Assembly (NCBI RefSeq): GCF_009789555.1
Contig: NZ_CP046902.1
Coordinates: 2,744,001 to 2,808,000 of the forward strand
DNA: 64,000 bases
Reading direction: 5' to 3'
From: Stutzerimonas stutzeri
GTDB taxonomy: Bacteria; Pseudomonadota; Gammaproteobacteria; Pseudomonadales; Pseudomonadaceae
Shown here: positions 17,590 through 27,466 of the stretch, piece after piece
Layout: each line of letters begins with the position of its first letter
Numbering within the stretch: the stretch's first letter is position 1
The notes under the pieces: generated by a model
Seen by the model: the letters and a program-made list of their open reading frames with translations, nothing else
Database searches by the model: none
What the model was told of the DNA's origin: nothing
Made by a program: the position numbers and the translations under genes

Positions 17590-19860
17590 ATGTTGAACCG
17601 TGAGCTCGAAGTCACTCTGAATCTGGCTTTCAAGGAGGCTCGTACCAAGCGTCATGAATTCATGACGGTCGAACACCTCCTGTTGGCCTTGCTGGATAAC
17701 GAAGCCGCCGCTACGGTCCTGCGGGCCTGTGGGGCCGGTCTGGATAAGTTGCGGCATGATCTGCAGGAATTCATCGACTCCACCACGCCGCTGATTCCTC
17801 AGCATGACGAGGAGCGCGAGACCCAGCCAACCCTGGGCTTCCAGCGCGTGCTGCAGCGCGCTGTCTTTCATGTTCAGAGCTCCGGCAAGCGCGAAGTCAC
17901 CGGCGCGAACGTCCTGGTTGCGATCTTCAGCGAGCAGGAAAGCCAGGCGGTATTTCTGCTCAAGCAACAGAACGTTGCGCGTATCGACGTCGTCAACTAC
18001 ATCGCCCATGGAATTTCCAAGGTGCCGGGCAATAGCGGCAACCCTGAAAGCGATTCGGACATGCAGGACGAGGAGGGTGGTGAAGCGAGTGCATCGGGCA
18101 ATCCGCTCGACGCGTACGCGAGCAACCTCAACGACCTGGCCCGTCAGGGGCGTATCGACCCGTTGGTCGGCCGCGAGCACGAGGTCGAGCGAGTCGCCCA
18201 GATCCTCGCGCGTCGGCGCAAAAACAATCCATTGCTGGTGGGCGAGGCCGGGGTCGGCAAGACGGCCATTGCCGAGGGGTTGGCCAAGCGGATCGTCGAC
18301 AACCAAGTCCCCGACCTGCTGGCCAACAGCGTCGTCTATTCCCTTGACCTCGGTGCCTTGCTGGCCGGTACGAAATATCGCGGCGACTTCGAGAAGCGCT
18401 TCAAGGCGCTGCTGAACGAGTTGCGCAAGCGGCCCCAGGCGGTGCTGTTCATTGACGAAATCCATACCATCATCGGTGCCGGCGCGGCGTCTGGCGGTGT
18501 GATGGACGCTTCGAATCTGCTCAAGCCGCTGCTGTCCTCGGGAGAGATCCGATGCATCGGATCGACGACCTTCCAGGAATTTCGTGGGATATTCGAAAAG
18601 GATCGGGCGCTGGCGCGACGCTTCCAGAAAGTCGACGTTTCCGAGCCTTCCGTCGAGGACACCATTGGCATCCTGCGCGGGCTGAAGGGGCGCTTCGAGC
18701 AGCATCACGGCATCGAGTACAGTGATGAATCGCTGCGTGCCGCGGCGGAATTGGCGTCGCGCTACATCAACGATCGCCACATGCCGGACAAGGCAATCGA
18801 TGTGATCGACGAGGCGGGCGCTTTCCAGAGGCTGCAGCCCGAAGACAAGCGTGCCGCCCGGATCGACGTCGAACAGGTCGAGGATATCGTGGCCAAGATC
18901 GCGCGGATTCCTCCAAAGCACGTCAGCACCTCCGACAAGGAACTGCTGCGTAATCTGCAGCGCGACCTGAAGCTCACGGTGTTCGGGCAGGACGATGCGA
19001 TCGATTCGCTCGCCACTGCCATCAAGCTGTCCCGTGCAGGTTTGAAAGCGCCGGACAAGCCCGTGGGCTCGTTCCTTTTCGCGGGCCCCACCGGGGTCGG
19101 CAAGACGGAAGCGGCGCGCCAGTTGGCACGGGCGCTGGGGATCGATCTGGTGCGCTTCGACATGTCCGAGTACATGGAGCGTCATACCGTGTCGCGTCTA
19201 ATCGGCGCACCGCCTGGCTATGTCGGTTTCGATCAGGGCGGCTTGTTGACCGAGGCGATTACCAAGCAGCCGCACTGTGTGCTCCTGCTCGACGAGATCG
19301 AGAAGGCGCATCCGGAGGTGTTCAACCTGCTCCTGCAGGTGATGGACCACGGCACCTTGACGGATAACAACGGCCGCAAGGCGGATTTCCGCAACGTCAT
19401 CCTGATCATGACCACCAACGCAGGCGCTGAAACCGCGGCGCGCGCTTCCATCGGATTCACCCATCAGGATCATGCGTCCGATGCGATGGAGGTGATCAAG
19501 AAGAGCTTCACGCCCGAGTTCCGCAACCGTCTGGATACCATCATCCAGTTCGGTCGCCTGAGCCATGAAGTCATCAAGAGCATCGTCGACAAGTTCCTCA
19601 TCGAACTGCAGGCGCAGCTGGAAGACAAGCATGTCACGCTCGAGGTATCGGACGCGGCGCGTGGTTGGCTGGCTGAGCGGGGCTATGACCCTCAGATGGG
19701 CGCGCGGCCCATGGCTCGTTTGATCCAGGACAAGATCAAGCGTCCACTGGCCGAAGAGATTCTCTTCGGAGAGCTGGCCGAGCATGGCGGCATCGTTCAC
19801 ATCGACATTCGTGACGGTGAGCCATTCTTCGACTTCGAGACTTCAGCCGAACTGGCTTGA
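17590..19860 (+). CDS. clpA: ClpA, ATPase subunit of the ClpAP protease
   Basis: A 756-residue AAA+ unfoldase with two ATPase rings. The N-terminal double Clp repeat (about 1-145) binds ClpS. D1 Walker A is GEAGVGKTA (about 217-225) with Walker B VLFIDEIHT; D2 Walker A is GPTGVGKTE (about 499-507) with VLLLDEIEK. IGL-type ClpP-docking residues occur in the D2 loop region (ASIGFTHQ). ATG 17590 is used because AGAGGTG lies in front of it; GTG 17581 is possible. The acidic linker after residue 155 (SDSDMQDEEGGE) is normal for ClpA. Confidence 0.97.
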   Translation: MLNRELEVTLNLAFKEARTKRHEFMTVEHLLLALLDNEAAATVLRACGAGLDKLRHDLQEFIDSTTPLIPQHDEERETQPTLGFQRVLQRAVFHVQSSGKREVTGANVLVAIFSEQESQAVFLLKQQNVARIDVVNYIAHGISKVPGNSGNPESDSDMQDEEGGEASASGNPLDAYASNLNDLARQGRIDPLVGREHEVERVAQILARRRKNNPLLVGEAGVGKTAIAEGLAKRIVDNQVPDLLANSVVYSLDLGALLAGTKYRGDFEKRFKALLNELRKRPQAVLFIDEIHTIIGAGAASGGVMDASNLLKPLLSSGEIRCIGSTTFQEFRGIFEKDRALARRFQKVDVSEPSVEDTIGILRGLKGRFEQHHGIEYSDESLRAAAELASRYINDRHMPDKAIDVIDEAGAFQRLQPEDKRAARIDVEQVEDIVAKIARIPPKHVSTSDKELLRNLQRDLKLTVFGQDDAIDSLATAIKLSRAGLKAPDKPVGSFLFAGPTGVGKTEAARQLARALGIDLVRFDMSEYMERHTVSRLIGAPPGYVGFDQGGLLTEAITKQPHCVLLLDEIEKAHPEVFNLLLQVMDHGTLTDNNGRKADFRNVILIMTTNAGAETAARASIGFTHQDHASDAMEVIKKSFTPEFRNRLDTIIQFGRLSHEVIKSIVDKFLIELQAQLEDKHVTLEVSDAARGWLAERGYDPQMGARPMARLIQDKIKRPLAEEILFGELAEHGGIVHIDIRDGEPFFDFETSAELA

Positions 19861-19878
19861 CGGTTGTACGACCGAGCC

Positions 19879-19915
19879 AAACAGAAACGCCCGGCATTGC
19901 CGGGCGTTTCTGTTT
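19879..19915 (+). terminator. Strong rho-independent terminator after clpA
   Basis: A perfect 17-bp stem, AAACAGAAACGCCCGGC against its complement, with a 3-base loop. The descending arm ends in TTTCTGTTT. Confidence 0.88.
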
Positions 19916-20003
19916 CGTTATCAGGCGATACGATCAGTTTTCAACGATGGGGGCGGTCCGATGGCGGCTCGATGTTCGAGTCGTCAGGTCGCTGTTCCAG
20001 CGC

Positions 20004-20030
20004 AAACAAAAAGCCCGGTCATAACCGGGC
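20004..20030 (-). terminator. Rho-independent terminator of infA
   Basis: On the minus strand GCCCGGT and ACCGGGC pair and are followed by TTTTTGTTT. It lies about 20 bases after the infA stop. Confidence 0.88.
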
Positions 20031-20049
20031 ATTTCATGCTCGCGTCCGG

Positions 20050-20268
20050 TCAGCGGGCGCGGTAGGTGATGCGACCTTTGCTCAAGTCGTACGGGGTCAG
20101 TTCCACACGAACCTTGTCACCGGTCAGAATCCGGATGTAGTTCTTGCGCATCTTTCCGGAGATGTGCGCAGTAACGACGTGCCCATTTTCCAACTCCACG
20201 CGAAACATGGTGTTGGGCAGGGTGTCGACGACAGTACCTTCCATTTCGAAGCTGTCTTCTTTCGACAT
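20050..20268 (-). CDS. infA: Translation initiation factor IF-1
   Basis: 72 residues, the standard length. An S1-like OB fold with [30 protein letters not shown] and [25 protein letters not shown]. It binds the ribosomal A site during initiation together with IF-2 and IF-3. Placed next to clpA and the N-end-rule transferase genes, as in most gammaproteobacteria. Confidence 0.98.
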
Positions 20269-20367
20269 TCAGTAAAGCCCTCGGTGTCCAATGATTGACC
20301 CGGTGCGAAGAATGCCCGGGTAAAAGCGGCAAGTATTGTGCCTGAAAGGGCCCCGAGAGCCAAGGGC

Positions 20368-21075
20368 TCAGCTGAGAGTTATCCAGCGTTGATTAACCAG
20401 CAGTTCGATTGGACGATATTCGGTTTTGTAGTTCATCTTGCGGCAATTCTTGATCCAGTAGCCCAGATAGAGTGCTTTCAATCCGAGGCGCGCGGCTTCT
20501 CCGACCTGCCAGAGAATGGCGAAGCGGCCAAGGCTGCGACGCTCCTCGCTGGGGTCATAGAAGGTGTAGACGGCAGACAGGCCGTTGGGCAGTACGTCGG
20601 TCACCGCCAGGGCGAGCAGGCGCCCGTCCAGGCGAAACTCGTAAAAGCGGGAGAAGGGCAGGTCGCGGACGAGGAAGGTGTGAAACTGATCTCTGCTCGG
20701 GGGATACATGTCGCCGTCGGCGTGGCGCTGTTCGATGTAGCTCGCATAGAGCGTGTAGTACTCCTCGGTGAATGCAGGCCGTACGTTGGTGACGATCAGG
20801 TCGGTGTTGCGCTTCAGGATGCGCTTCTGCTGGCGATTGAGTTGTAGCCCTTCGGCGGGTATCCGGGCCGGAATGCAGGCGGTGCAGCGTTGGCAATGCG
20901 GTCGGTAGAGATGATCGCCGCTGCGGCGAAAGCCCATCTCCGACAGTTCGGCATACACCTGTACGTCCATCGGCTGGCTGGGGTCGAGGAACAGCGTGGT
21001 GGCCTGTTCGTCGGGCAGGTAACTGCACGCATGAGGCTGAGTGGCATAGAACTTGAGACGAGCCAGTGAAGTCAT
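20368..21075 (-). CDS. bpt: Bpt, leucyl-tRNA-protein transferase (ATE1 family)
   Basis: A 235-residue member of the arginyl/leucyl-tRNA-protein transferase family. It has the N-terminal CSYLPDEQATTLFLDP and the cysteine motif HCQRCTACIPARI (about 59-71), then the GNAT-like C-terminal fold (FYEFRLDGRLLALAVTDVLPNGLSAVYTFYDP). Bacterial Bpt attaches Leu to N-terminal Asp or Glu, feeding ClpS-ClpAP. Length and cysteines match the active bacterial form. The gene lies next to aat, so both N-degron enzymes are neighbours. Confidence 0.94.
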   Translation of the reverse strand: MTSLARLKFYATQPHACSYLPDEQATTLFLDPSQPMDVQVYAELSEMGFRRSGDHLYRPHCQRCTACIPARIPAEGLQLNRQQKRILKRNTDLIVTNVRPAFTEEYYTLYASYIEQRHADGDMYPPSRDQFHTFLVRDLPFSRFYEFRLDGRLLALAVTDVLPNGLSAVYTFYDPSEERRSLGRFAILWQVGEAARLGLKALYLGYWIKNCRKMNYKTEYRPIELLVNQRWITLS

Positions 21076-21127
21076 GGTCAGCTCTCGAAAATCTTGAAGT
21101 CAGTGTAGGTCAGCTTGGCTTCGTGGA

Positions 21128-21808
21128 CTAGGACTCCCATCGGGCTGAACTGGGTTCGTCCAGATACCTGTCGAGCGCTTCGGCGAAGGTTTGGCGAGAT
21201 ATGCCGCGCGCACCGAAACTGGCCAGGTGTTGCGTCGGCATCTGGCAGTCAATCAATTTGAATCCCCAGTCTCGGAGACGTTCCACTAATGTCACGAATC
21301 CCGCCTTGGACGCATCGGTCGCGCGACTGAACATCGACTCACCGAAGAATAGCTGACCCATGGCCAGGCCATAGAGGCCGCCGACCAACCGTCCGTCTTG
21401 CCAGACTTCCACCGAGTGCGCCACGCCGAGCCGGTGCAGGGCCACATAGGCGTCCTGCATCGGCGTGGTGATCCAGGTGCCTTCGGCGTAGCTGCGAGGG
21501 GAGGCGCAGCCTTCGATGACCTCGGCAAATGCGCGGTCGAAGGTGATCTCGAATACCCCCTGGCGCAACGTCTTGCGCAGGCTGCGGGAGACATGCAACT
21601 CCTGCGGGTACAGAACCGTACGTGGGTCTGGCGACCACCAGAGCAGCGGTTGTCCGTCCTGATACCAGGGGAAGCAACCGTGGCGGTAGGCGGCCAGCAG
21701 GCGCTCCGGCGACAGGTCACCGCCCGCGGCGAGCAGGCCGTTGGGCTCGCGCATGGCCTTTTCCAGCGGGGGGAACGACAGGTCGTCGCGCTGCAACCAG
21801 GTCAGCAT
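21128..21808 (-). CDS. aat: Aat, leucyl/phenylalanyl-tRNA-protein transferase
   Basis: A 226-residue enzyme that transfers Leu or Phe from tRNA to N-terminal Lys or Arg of proteins for degradation by ClpAP. The family motifs are all present: FPPLEKAMREPNGLLAAGGDLSPERLLAAYRHGCFPWY (about 11-48), WWSPDPRTVLYP, GTWITTPMQDAYVALHRLG, VGGLYGLAMGQLFFGESMFS and IDCQMPTQHLASFGA. Same strand as bpt and 52 bp upstream of it. Confidence 0.97.
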   Translation of the reverse strand: MLTWLQRDDLSFPPLEKAMREPNGLLAAGGDLSPERLLAAYRHGCFPWYQDGQPLLWWSPDPRTVLYPQELHVSRSLRKTLRQGVFEITFDRAFAEVIEGCASPRSYAEGTWITTPMQDAYVALHRLGVAHSVEVWQDGRLVGGLYGLAMGQLFFGESMFSRATDASKAGFVTLVERLRDWGFKLIDCQMPTQHLASFGARGISRQTFAEALDRYLDEPSSARWES

Positions 21809-21856
21809 ATCGATACGTCACGAGGGGCGGATGAGGGCATCCGCCCTGGCGGTGGG

Positions 21857-22804
21857 TTATTGGTCCAGGAACTTTTCGGCATCGAGTGCGGCCATGCAGC
21901 CGGCGCCGGCGGAAGTAATGGCCTGACGGTACACGTGATCGGCCACGTCGCCTGCCGCGAAGACGCCCGGGATCGTCGTGCAGGTGGCGTCGCCCTCGCT
22001 GCCACCCTTGATCTTGAGGTAGCCGTCTTTCATTTCGAGCTGGCCCTGGAACAGGTCCGTGTTGGGCTTGTGGCCGATCGCGATGAACACGCCTGACAGT
22101 TCGAGCTTCTGCTCTTCGCCAGACTGTGTGCTTTTCAGCCGCACGCCAGTCACGCCGCTGGCATCGCCCAATACCTCTTCGAGGGTGTGGTTCCAATGCA
22201 GTCGGATGTTGCCGTTAGCGGCCTTCTCCATGATCTTGTCTTGCAGAATCTTCTCGGAGCGCAGCTTGTCGCGACGATGGATCAGATGCACTTCCTTGGC
22301 GATGTTCGAGAGGTACAACGCTTCCTCCACGGCCGTGTTGCCACCGCCAATCACCGCGACCACCTGGTTGCGGTAGAAGAAGCCGTCGCAGGTGGCGCAG
22401 GCCGATACACCGCGCCCAGCGAATGCCTCTTCCGATGGAAGGCCGAGGTATTGTGCCGAGGCGCCTGTGGCGATGATCAGCGCATCGCAGCTGTAGGTGG
22501 CGCTGTCGCCCTTGAGGATGAATGGGCGCTGCTGCAGTTCGGCCGTATGGATGTGATCGAAGACGACGTCGGTGTCGAAGCGCTCCGCATGCTTTTGCAT
22601 CCGCTCCATCAGGGCCGGACCGGTAAGGCCTTCGACATCACCGGGCCAATTGTCCACTTCTGTAGTAGTGGTGAGCTGGCCGCCAGGCTGGATGCCGGTG
22701 ATCATCACCGGCTTCAGATTGGCACGGGCAGCGTATACCGCGGCGGTATAACCGGCCGGGCCCGAGCCGAGGATGATCAGACGTGAATGCTTGACTTCAT
22801 TCAT
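21857..22804 (-). CDS. trxB: Thioredoxin reductase
   Basis: A 315-residue FAD/NADPH enzyme that keeps thioredoxin reduced in the cytoplasm. N-terminal FAD site ILGSGPAGYTAAVYAARA, redox-active pair in SACATCDGFFY (CATC, about residues 138-141), NADPH site VIGGGNTAVEEALYLSNIA, and GVFAAGDVADHVYRQAITSAGAGCMAALDAEKFL at the C-terminus. Full length. The ATG overlaps a second in-frame position closely but the first gives the family N-terminus. It is transcribed away from ftsK. Confidence 0.97.
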   Translation of the reverse strand: MNEVKHSRLIILGSGPAGYTAAVYAARANLKPVMITGIQPGGQLTTTTEVDNWPGDVEGLTGPALMERMQKHAERFDTDVVFDHIHTAELQQRPFILKGDSATYSCDALIIATGASAQYLGLPSEEAFAGRGVSACATCDGFFYRNQVVAVIGGGNTAVEEALYLSNIAKEVHLIHRRDKLRSEKILQDKIMEKAANGNIRLHWNHTLEEVLGDASGVTGVRLKSTQSGEEQKLELSGVFIAIGHKPNTDLFQGQLEMKDGYLKIKGGSEGDATCTTIPGVFAAGDVADHVYRQAITSAGAGCMAALDAEKFLDQ

Positions 22805-23018
22805 AAAAAGCCCTCATAAGCCTTTGTTGCGAATAGAGAAGCGTGCTCCAGTCGAGCCGCGCTGAAAAAACTGGCGTTTATGCTACACCGAAGCATCGAG
22901 AAAAGCCCAAGCCGGCGCGGAACCGGCATGCCATCGAATCGACAAACCCGTACAATGTCCAATTATCTGGCTGAATACGGTTCATAGAGCGCGCCGCAGG
23001 CGCAGGAAATAAAGCGTT

Positions 23019-25424
23019 TTGAAGAATACCTCCTCTACCGCGCCGGCTTCCGTCTGGCGACAGCAGTTGCATTACCGTCTCAAGGAAGGCGCCTTGATCG
23101 CGCTCGGCGCGCTGTGCGCATACCTCTGGATGGCATTGCTTACCTACGATCCAGCCGATCCCGGCTGGACGCATACCAGCAACGTCCAGCAAGTCCAGAA
23201 TGCCGCGGGACGCGCCGGGGCCTGGTTCGCCGATGTGCTGTTCATGGCGCTCGGCTATTTTGCGTTCCTGTTTCCGTTGTTGCTGGGCATCAAGACCTGG
23301 CAGGTGTTTCGTGCCCGTCACCAGCCCTGGACATGGAACGGGTGGCTGTTCTCCTGGCGCTTGATCGGGCTCATCTTCCTGGTCCTTTCCGGCTCCGCGC
23401 TGGCGTATATCCACTTCCAGTTCGCCAACAACCTGCCGGCTTCGGCGGGCGGAGCCCTGGGGGAGAGTCTTGGGCAGCTTGCCGAGGCAGCGCTCAACGT
23501 CCAGGGCAGCACCCTTGTGCTGTTGGCGTTGTTCCTGTTCGGCCTGACCGTATTCACCGACCTGTCCTGGTTCAAGGTGATGGACCTGACCGGCAAGATC
23601 ACGCTCGACCTGATCGAGCTGATCCAGAGTCTGTTCAGCCGCTGGTGGTCGGCCCGGAACGAGCGCAAGCAGGTCATCGCACAGTTGCGCGAAGCCGACG
23701 ACGTGGTCAACGAAGTGGCTGGTTCACTCTCCGATCAGCGGGAGCGCGCCAAGGTAAAGGAGCGCCTGCTCGAGCGTGAAGAGTCGCTGAGCAAGCACAT
23801 GAGCGAGCGGGAAAAACGCCCAGCGCCAGTGATCCCTCCCGCTGCACCGCCGAAGCCAGTCGAGCAGAGCAAGCGCGTCTTGAAGGAAAAGCAGGCGAAC
23901 CTGTTCGTCGACCCTCTGATCGAAGGCAGCGTGCCGCCGCTTTCACTGCTGGACGTCGCCGAAAAGCAGCAAAAGCAGTACTCCCCCGAATCGCTGGAAG
24001 CCATGTCGCGCTTGCTGGAGATCAAGCTGAAGGAATTCGGCGTCGAGGTCATCGTCGAGTCGGTTCATCCGGGCCCGGTCATCACGCGCTTCGAGATTCA
24101 GCCGGCGGCTGGGGTCAAGGTCAGCCGAATCTCCAACCTGGCCAAGGATCTGGCGCGCTCCCTGGCGGTGATCAGTGTCCGCGTGGTCGAGGTGATTCCC
24201 GGCAAGACGACCGTGGGCATCGAAATCCCCAACGAGGATCGCCAGATCGTGCGGTTCTCGGAAGTCCTGTCGTCCGCACCTTATGATGATGCCAAATCCC
24301 CGGTCACCATCGCCCTCGGCCACGATATCGGGGGCAAGCCGGTGATCGCCGACCTGGCGAAAATGCCCCACCTGCTGGTGGCCGGTACCACTGGCTCGGG
24401 TAAGTCGGTCGGTGTGAACGCGATGATTCTTTCGATCCTGTTCAAGTCGACGCCAGAAGATGCGCGGCTGATCATGATCGACCCGAAAATGCTCGAATTG
24501 TCGATCTACGAAGGCATCCCGCACCTGCTGTGCCCGGTGGTGACCGATATGAAGGAGGCGGCCAACGCGTTGCGCTGGAGCGTCGCCGAGATGGAACGTC
24601 GCTACAAGCTGATGGCGGCCATGGGCGTGCGTAATCTGGCGGGCTTCAACCGCAAGGTGAAGGAAGCGGAGGAGGCCGGTACGCCGCTCACCGATCCGCT
24701 GTATCGTCGCGAGAGCATGGAAGATGAAGCGCCGCTGCTGAAAAAGCTGCCAACCATCGTCGTCGTCGTGGACGAATTCGCCGACATGATGATGATCGTC
24801 GGCAAGAAGGTCGAAGAGCTGATCGCGCGTATCGCGCAGAAGGCGCGCGCAGCCGGCATTCATCTGATTCTCGCTACCCAGCGGCCTTCGGTCGATGTGA
24901 TCACCGGCCTGATCAAGGCCAACATTCCCACGCGCATGGCGTTCCAGGTGTCGAGCAAGATCGACTCGCGCACCATTCTCGACCAGGGCGGCGCCGAGCA
25001 ACTGCTTGGCCATGGCGACATGCTTTATCTGCCGCCGGGCACCGGTTTGCCGATTCGCGTGCATGGCGCCTTCGTTTCCGACGATGAAGTGCATCGCGTC
25101 GTAGAGGCCTGGAAAGCGCGTGGCGCGCCCGACTACATCGAGGAGATCCTGGTCGGTGTCGAAGAGTCCGGCAGCGGCTTCGATGGCGGTGGCGGTGACG
25201 GCGGCAGTGGCGAGGGAAGCGAGGAGGACCCGCTCTACGACGAGGCCGTTCGCTTCGTCACCGAAAGCCGTCGCGCATCGATCTCCGCAGTGCAGCGCAA
25301 GCTGAAGATCGGCTACAACCGCGCCGCGCGTATGATCGAAGCCATGGAGATGGCGGGCGTCGTCACCTCAATGAATACCAATGGCTCGCGCGAAGTGCTC
25401 GCGCCGCCACCCATCCGCGACTAG
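23019..25424 (+). CDS. ftsK: FtsK, DNA translocase of the divisome
   Basis: An 801-residue FtsK. Four N-terminal membrane helices (about 25-45, 65-90, 112-135, 165-190) anchor it at the septum. A charged linker (about 220-320) is followed by the alpha/beta motor with Walker A AGTTGSGKS (about 456-463) and Walker B VVVVDEFADMMM (about 580-591), and the winged-helix gamma domain at the C-terminus (ISAVQRKLKIGYNRAARMIEAMEMAG), which reads KOPS. The start is TTG 23019, with AGGAAA upstream; an in-frame TAA lies three codons before it, so no earlier start exists. lolA follows 14 bp later. Confidence 0.96.
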   Translation: MKNTSSTAPASVWRQQLHYRLKEGALIALGALCAYLWMALLTYDPADPGWTHTSNVQQVQNAAGRAGAWFADVLFMALGYFAFLFPLLLGIKTWQVFRARHQPWTWNGWLFSWRLIGLIFLVLSGSALAYIHFQFANNLPASAGGALGESLGQLAEAALNVQGSTLVLLALFLFGLTVFTDLSWFKVMDLTGKITLDLIELIQSLFSRWWSARNERKQVIAQLREADDVVNEVAGSLSDQRERAKVKERLLEREESLSKHMSEREKRPAPVIPPAAPPKPVEQSKRVLKEKQANLFVDPLIEGSVPPLSLLDVAEKQQKQYSPESLEAMSRLLEIKLKEFGVEVIVESVHPGPVITRFEIQPAAGVKVSRISNLAKDLARSLAVISVRVVEVIPGKTTVGIEIPNEDRQIVRFSEVLSSAPYDDAKSPVTIALGHDIGGKPVIADLAKMPHLLVAGTTGSGKSVGVNAMILSILFKSTPEDARLIMIDPKMLELSIYEGIPHLLCPVVTDMKEAANALRWSVAEMERRYKLMAAMGVRNLAGFNRKVKEAEEAGTPLTDPLYRRESMEDEAPLLKKLPTIVVVVDEFADMMMIVGKKVEELIARIAQKARAAGIHLILATQRPSVDVITGLIKANIPTRMAFQVSSKIDSRTILDQGGAEQLLGHGDMLYLPPGTGLPIRVHGAFVSDDEVHRVVEAWKARGAPDYIEEILVGVEESGSGFDGGGGDGGSGEGSEEDPLYDEAVRFVTESRRASISAVQRKLKIGYNRAARMIEAMEMAGVVTSMNTNGSREVLAPPPIRD

Positions 25425-25438
25425 CGCACTGAGGTCTC

Positions 25439-26065
25439 ATGCAATTGATTCGCGTGCTGTTTGCATCCGCTCTACTGTTTACCCTGGCGCCGGCCCAGGC
25501 CGATCAGTCCGCCTCCGTGCAACGCCTGACCGGCTTGCTGCAGCAGGCTGAAACGCTGACTGGGCGCTTCTCCCAGCTGTCGTTGGACGGCACCGGCACC
25601 CAGCTCCAGGAGACATCCGGCGAGATGGCGCTGAAGCGGCCGGGCCAGTTTCGCTGGCACACCGACGAGCCGATGGAGCAATTGCTGGTGTCCAACGGCA
25701 AGAAGGTCTGGCTGTACGACCCGGACCTCGAACAGGTGACCATCCAGACATTGGATCAACGGCTGACCCACACACCGGCACTGTTGCTCTCGGGCGATGT
25801 GTCGGCAATCAGCGAGAACTTCGAGGTGTCGCACCAGCAAGCCGGCGAAGTAGTGGACTTCACGCTCAAGCCCAAGGCCAAGGACACGCTGTTCGATACG
25901 CTGCGCCTGTCCTTTCGAGGCAACGTGATCAACGACATGCAAATGGTCGACGGTGTCGGCCAGCGCACCAATATCCTGTTCCAGGGCGTCGAGCTGAACA
26001 AACCGCTCAAGGCTGATCTGTTCACCTTCGAAATACCAGAGGGAACCGACGTCATATCCGAGTGA
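25439..26065 (+). CDS. lolA: LolA, periplasmic lipoprotein carrier
   Basis: A 208-residue periplasmic chaperone with signal peptide MQLIRVLFASALLFTLAPAQA (about 1-21). The mature part has the half-barrel pattern of LolA, with LQQAETLTGRFSQLSLDGTGTQLQETSGEMALKRPGQFRWHTDEP and QLLVSNGKKVWLYDPDLEQVTIQ. It moves lipoproteins from LolCDE to LolB. ftsK-lolA-rarA is the usual gammaproteobacterial order and probably an operon. Confidence 0.95.
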   Translation: MQLIRVLFASALLFTLAPAQADQSASVQRLTGLLQQAETLTGRFSQLSLDGTGTQLQETSGEMALKRPGQFRWHTDEPMEQLLVSNGKKVWLYDPDLEQVTIQTLDQRLTHTPALLLSGDVSAISENFEVSHQQAGEVVDFTLKPKAKDTLFDTLRLSFRGNVINDMQMVDGVGQRTNILFQGVELNKPLKADLFTFEIPEGTDVISE

Positions 26066-26092
26066 CCCGCGTCGGTCTTTTCGCCAACCGAT

Positions 26093-26116
26093 ACGGCCTG
26101 CTTTCCTGCAGGCCGT
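26093..26116 (+). other. Hairpin between lolA and rarA
   Basis: ACGGCCTGC pairs with GCAGGCCGT (9 bp, 6-base loop). Only TT follows, so it is at best a weak attenuator or mRNA-stability element within the ftsK-lolA-rarA operon. Confidence 0.5.
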
Positions 26117-26140
26117 TTGCATGAGAGGTTCCCGTCCGCG

Positions 26141-27466
26141 ATGGACCTGTTCAATCGCGATCCTGTCGCCCAGCCCCTGGCTGCACGTTTACGCGCGGCC
26201 AGCCTCGATGAATACGTCGGACAGGAACACCTGCTGGCGCGCGGCAAGCCACTGCGCGAGGCGCTTGAGCAGGGCGCGCTGCATTCGATGGTGTTCTGGG
26301 GCCCGCCCGGCGTCGGCAAGACGACCTTGGCGCGTTTGCTGGCCAAGGTTTCCGACGCCCACTTCGAGACCGTTTCGGCGGTGCTCGCCGGTGTGAAGGA
26401 AATCCGCCAGGCGGTGGAGATCGCCAAGCAACAGGCCGCGCAGTATGGCCGCCGCACCATTCTTTTCGTCGACGAGGTGCATCGATTCAACAAGTCGCAA
26501 CAGGATGCCTTTCTTCCCTACGTGGAGGACGGCACGCTGATCTTCATCGGTGCCACTACCGAGAATCCCTCCTTCGAATTGAACAATGCCTTGTTGTCGA
26601 GAGCGCGTGTCTACGTGCTCAAGAGCCTCGATGAGGCCGCGCTGCGCCGCCTGGTGGCCCGTGCGCTGGGCGAGCCCAAAGGCCTGGGCGACATGCGCCT
26701 GAGCCTGCCCGAGGAGAGTTTCCAGATGCTCATGGCGGCCGCCGATGGCGACGGTCGGCGGCTGTTGAACCTGCTGGAAAACGCCTCGGACCTGGCCGAA
26801 GAGGGCGGTGAGATCAGTGTCGAGCTGTTGCAGGACCTGCTGGGCGATAGCCGGCGTCGTTTCGACAAGGGCGGCGAAGCCTTCTATGACCAGATATCGG
26901 CGTTGCACAAATCCGTCCGCGGCTCCAATCCGGATGCTGCGCTGTACTGGTTCGCGCGAATGATCGACGGAGGGTGCGATCCGCTGTACATCGCTCGCCG
27001 CGTGGTGCGAATGGCCAGCGAGGAGGTCGGTAACGCTGATCCGCGTGCGATGGGGCTGTGTCTATCCGCCTGGGATGTTCAAGAGCGCCTGGGCAGTCCG
27101 GAGGGAGAATTGGCGGTGGCCCAGGCCATCGTTTACCTGGCCTGCGCACCGAAGAGCAACGCTGTTTATATGGCCTACAAGGCGGCAATGCGCGACGTGG
27201 CTGAAAACGGCTCGCAGGAAGTGCCGTTGCACCTGCGAAACGCGCCAACCCGGCTGATGAAGGAACTGGGCTACGGCAATGAATACCGCTACGCCCATGA
27301 TGAGCCCGATGCCTATGCCGCAGGCGAGGACTACTTTCCGGACGCCATGGCGCCGCGTCAGTACTATCAGCCTGTGCCGCGCGGGCTGGAGAGCAAGATC
27401 CGCGACAAGCTCGAGCACCTGGCACGTCTCGATCGACAAAGCCCACGGCAACGGAGAAAACCATGA
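26141..27466 (+). CDS. rarA: RarA/MgsA, replication-associated recombination AAA+ ATPase
   Basis: A 441-residue AAA+ protein related to clamp loaders and acting at stalled forks. Motifs: PLAARLRAASLDEYVGQEHLL at the start, Walker A GPPGVGKTTLARLL (about 56-69), Walker B ILFVDEVHRFNKSQQD, sensor 1 GATTENPSFELNNALLSRA, and the C-terminal tetramerisation region (SDDYFPDAMAPRQYYQPVPRGLE-like at the end). ATG 26141 is chosen because the family begins MDLF; an earlier in-frame start at 26117 has no support. Overlaps crcB by ATGA. Confidence 0.95.
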   Translation: MDLFNRDPVAQPLAARLRAASLDEYVGQEHLLARGKPLREALEQGALHSMVFWGPPGVGKTTLARLLAKVSDAHFETVSAVLAGVKEIRQAVEIAKQQAAQYGRRTILFVDEVHRFNKSQQDAFLPYVEDGTLIFIGATTENPSFELNNALLSRARVYVLKSLDEAALRRLVARALGEPKGLGDMRLSLPEESFQMLMAAADGDGRRLLNLLENASDLAEEGGEISVELLQDLLGDSRRRFDKGGEAFYDQISALHKSVRGSNPDAALYWFARMIDGGCDPLYIARRVVRMASEEVGNADPRAMGLCLSAWDVQERLGSPEGELAVAQAIVYLACAPKSNAVYMAYKAAMRDVAENGSQEVPLHLRNAPTRLMKELGYGNEYRYAHDEPDAYAAGEDYFPDAMAPRQYYQPVPRGLESKIRDKLEHLARLDRQSPRQRRKP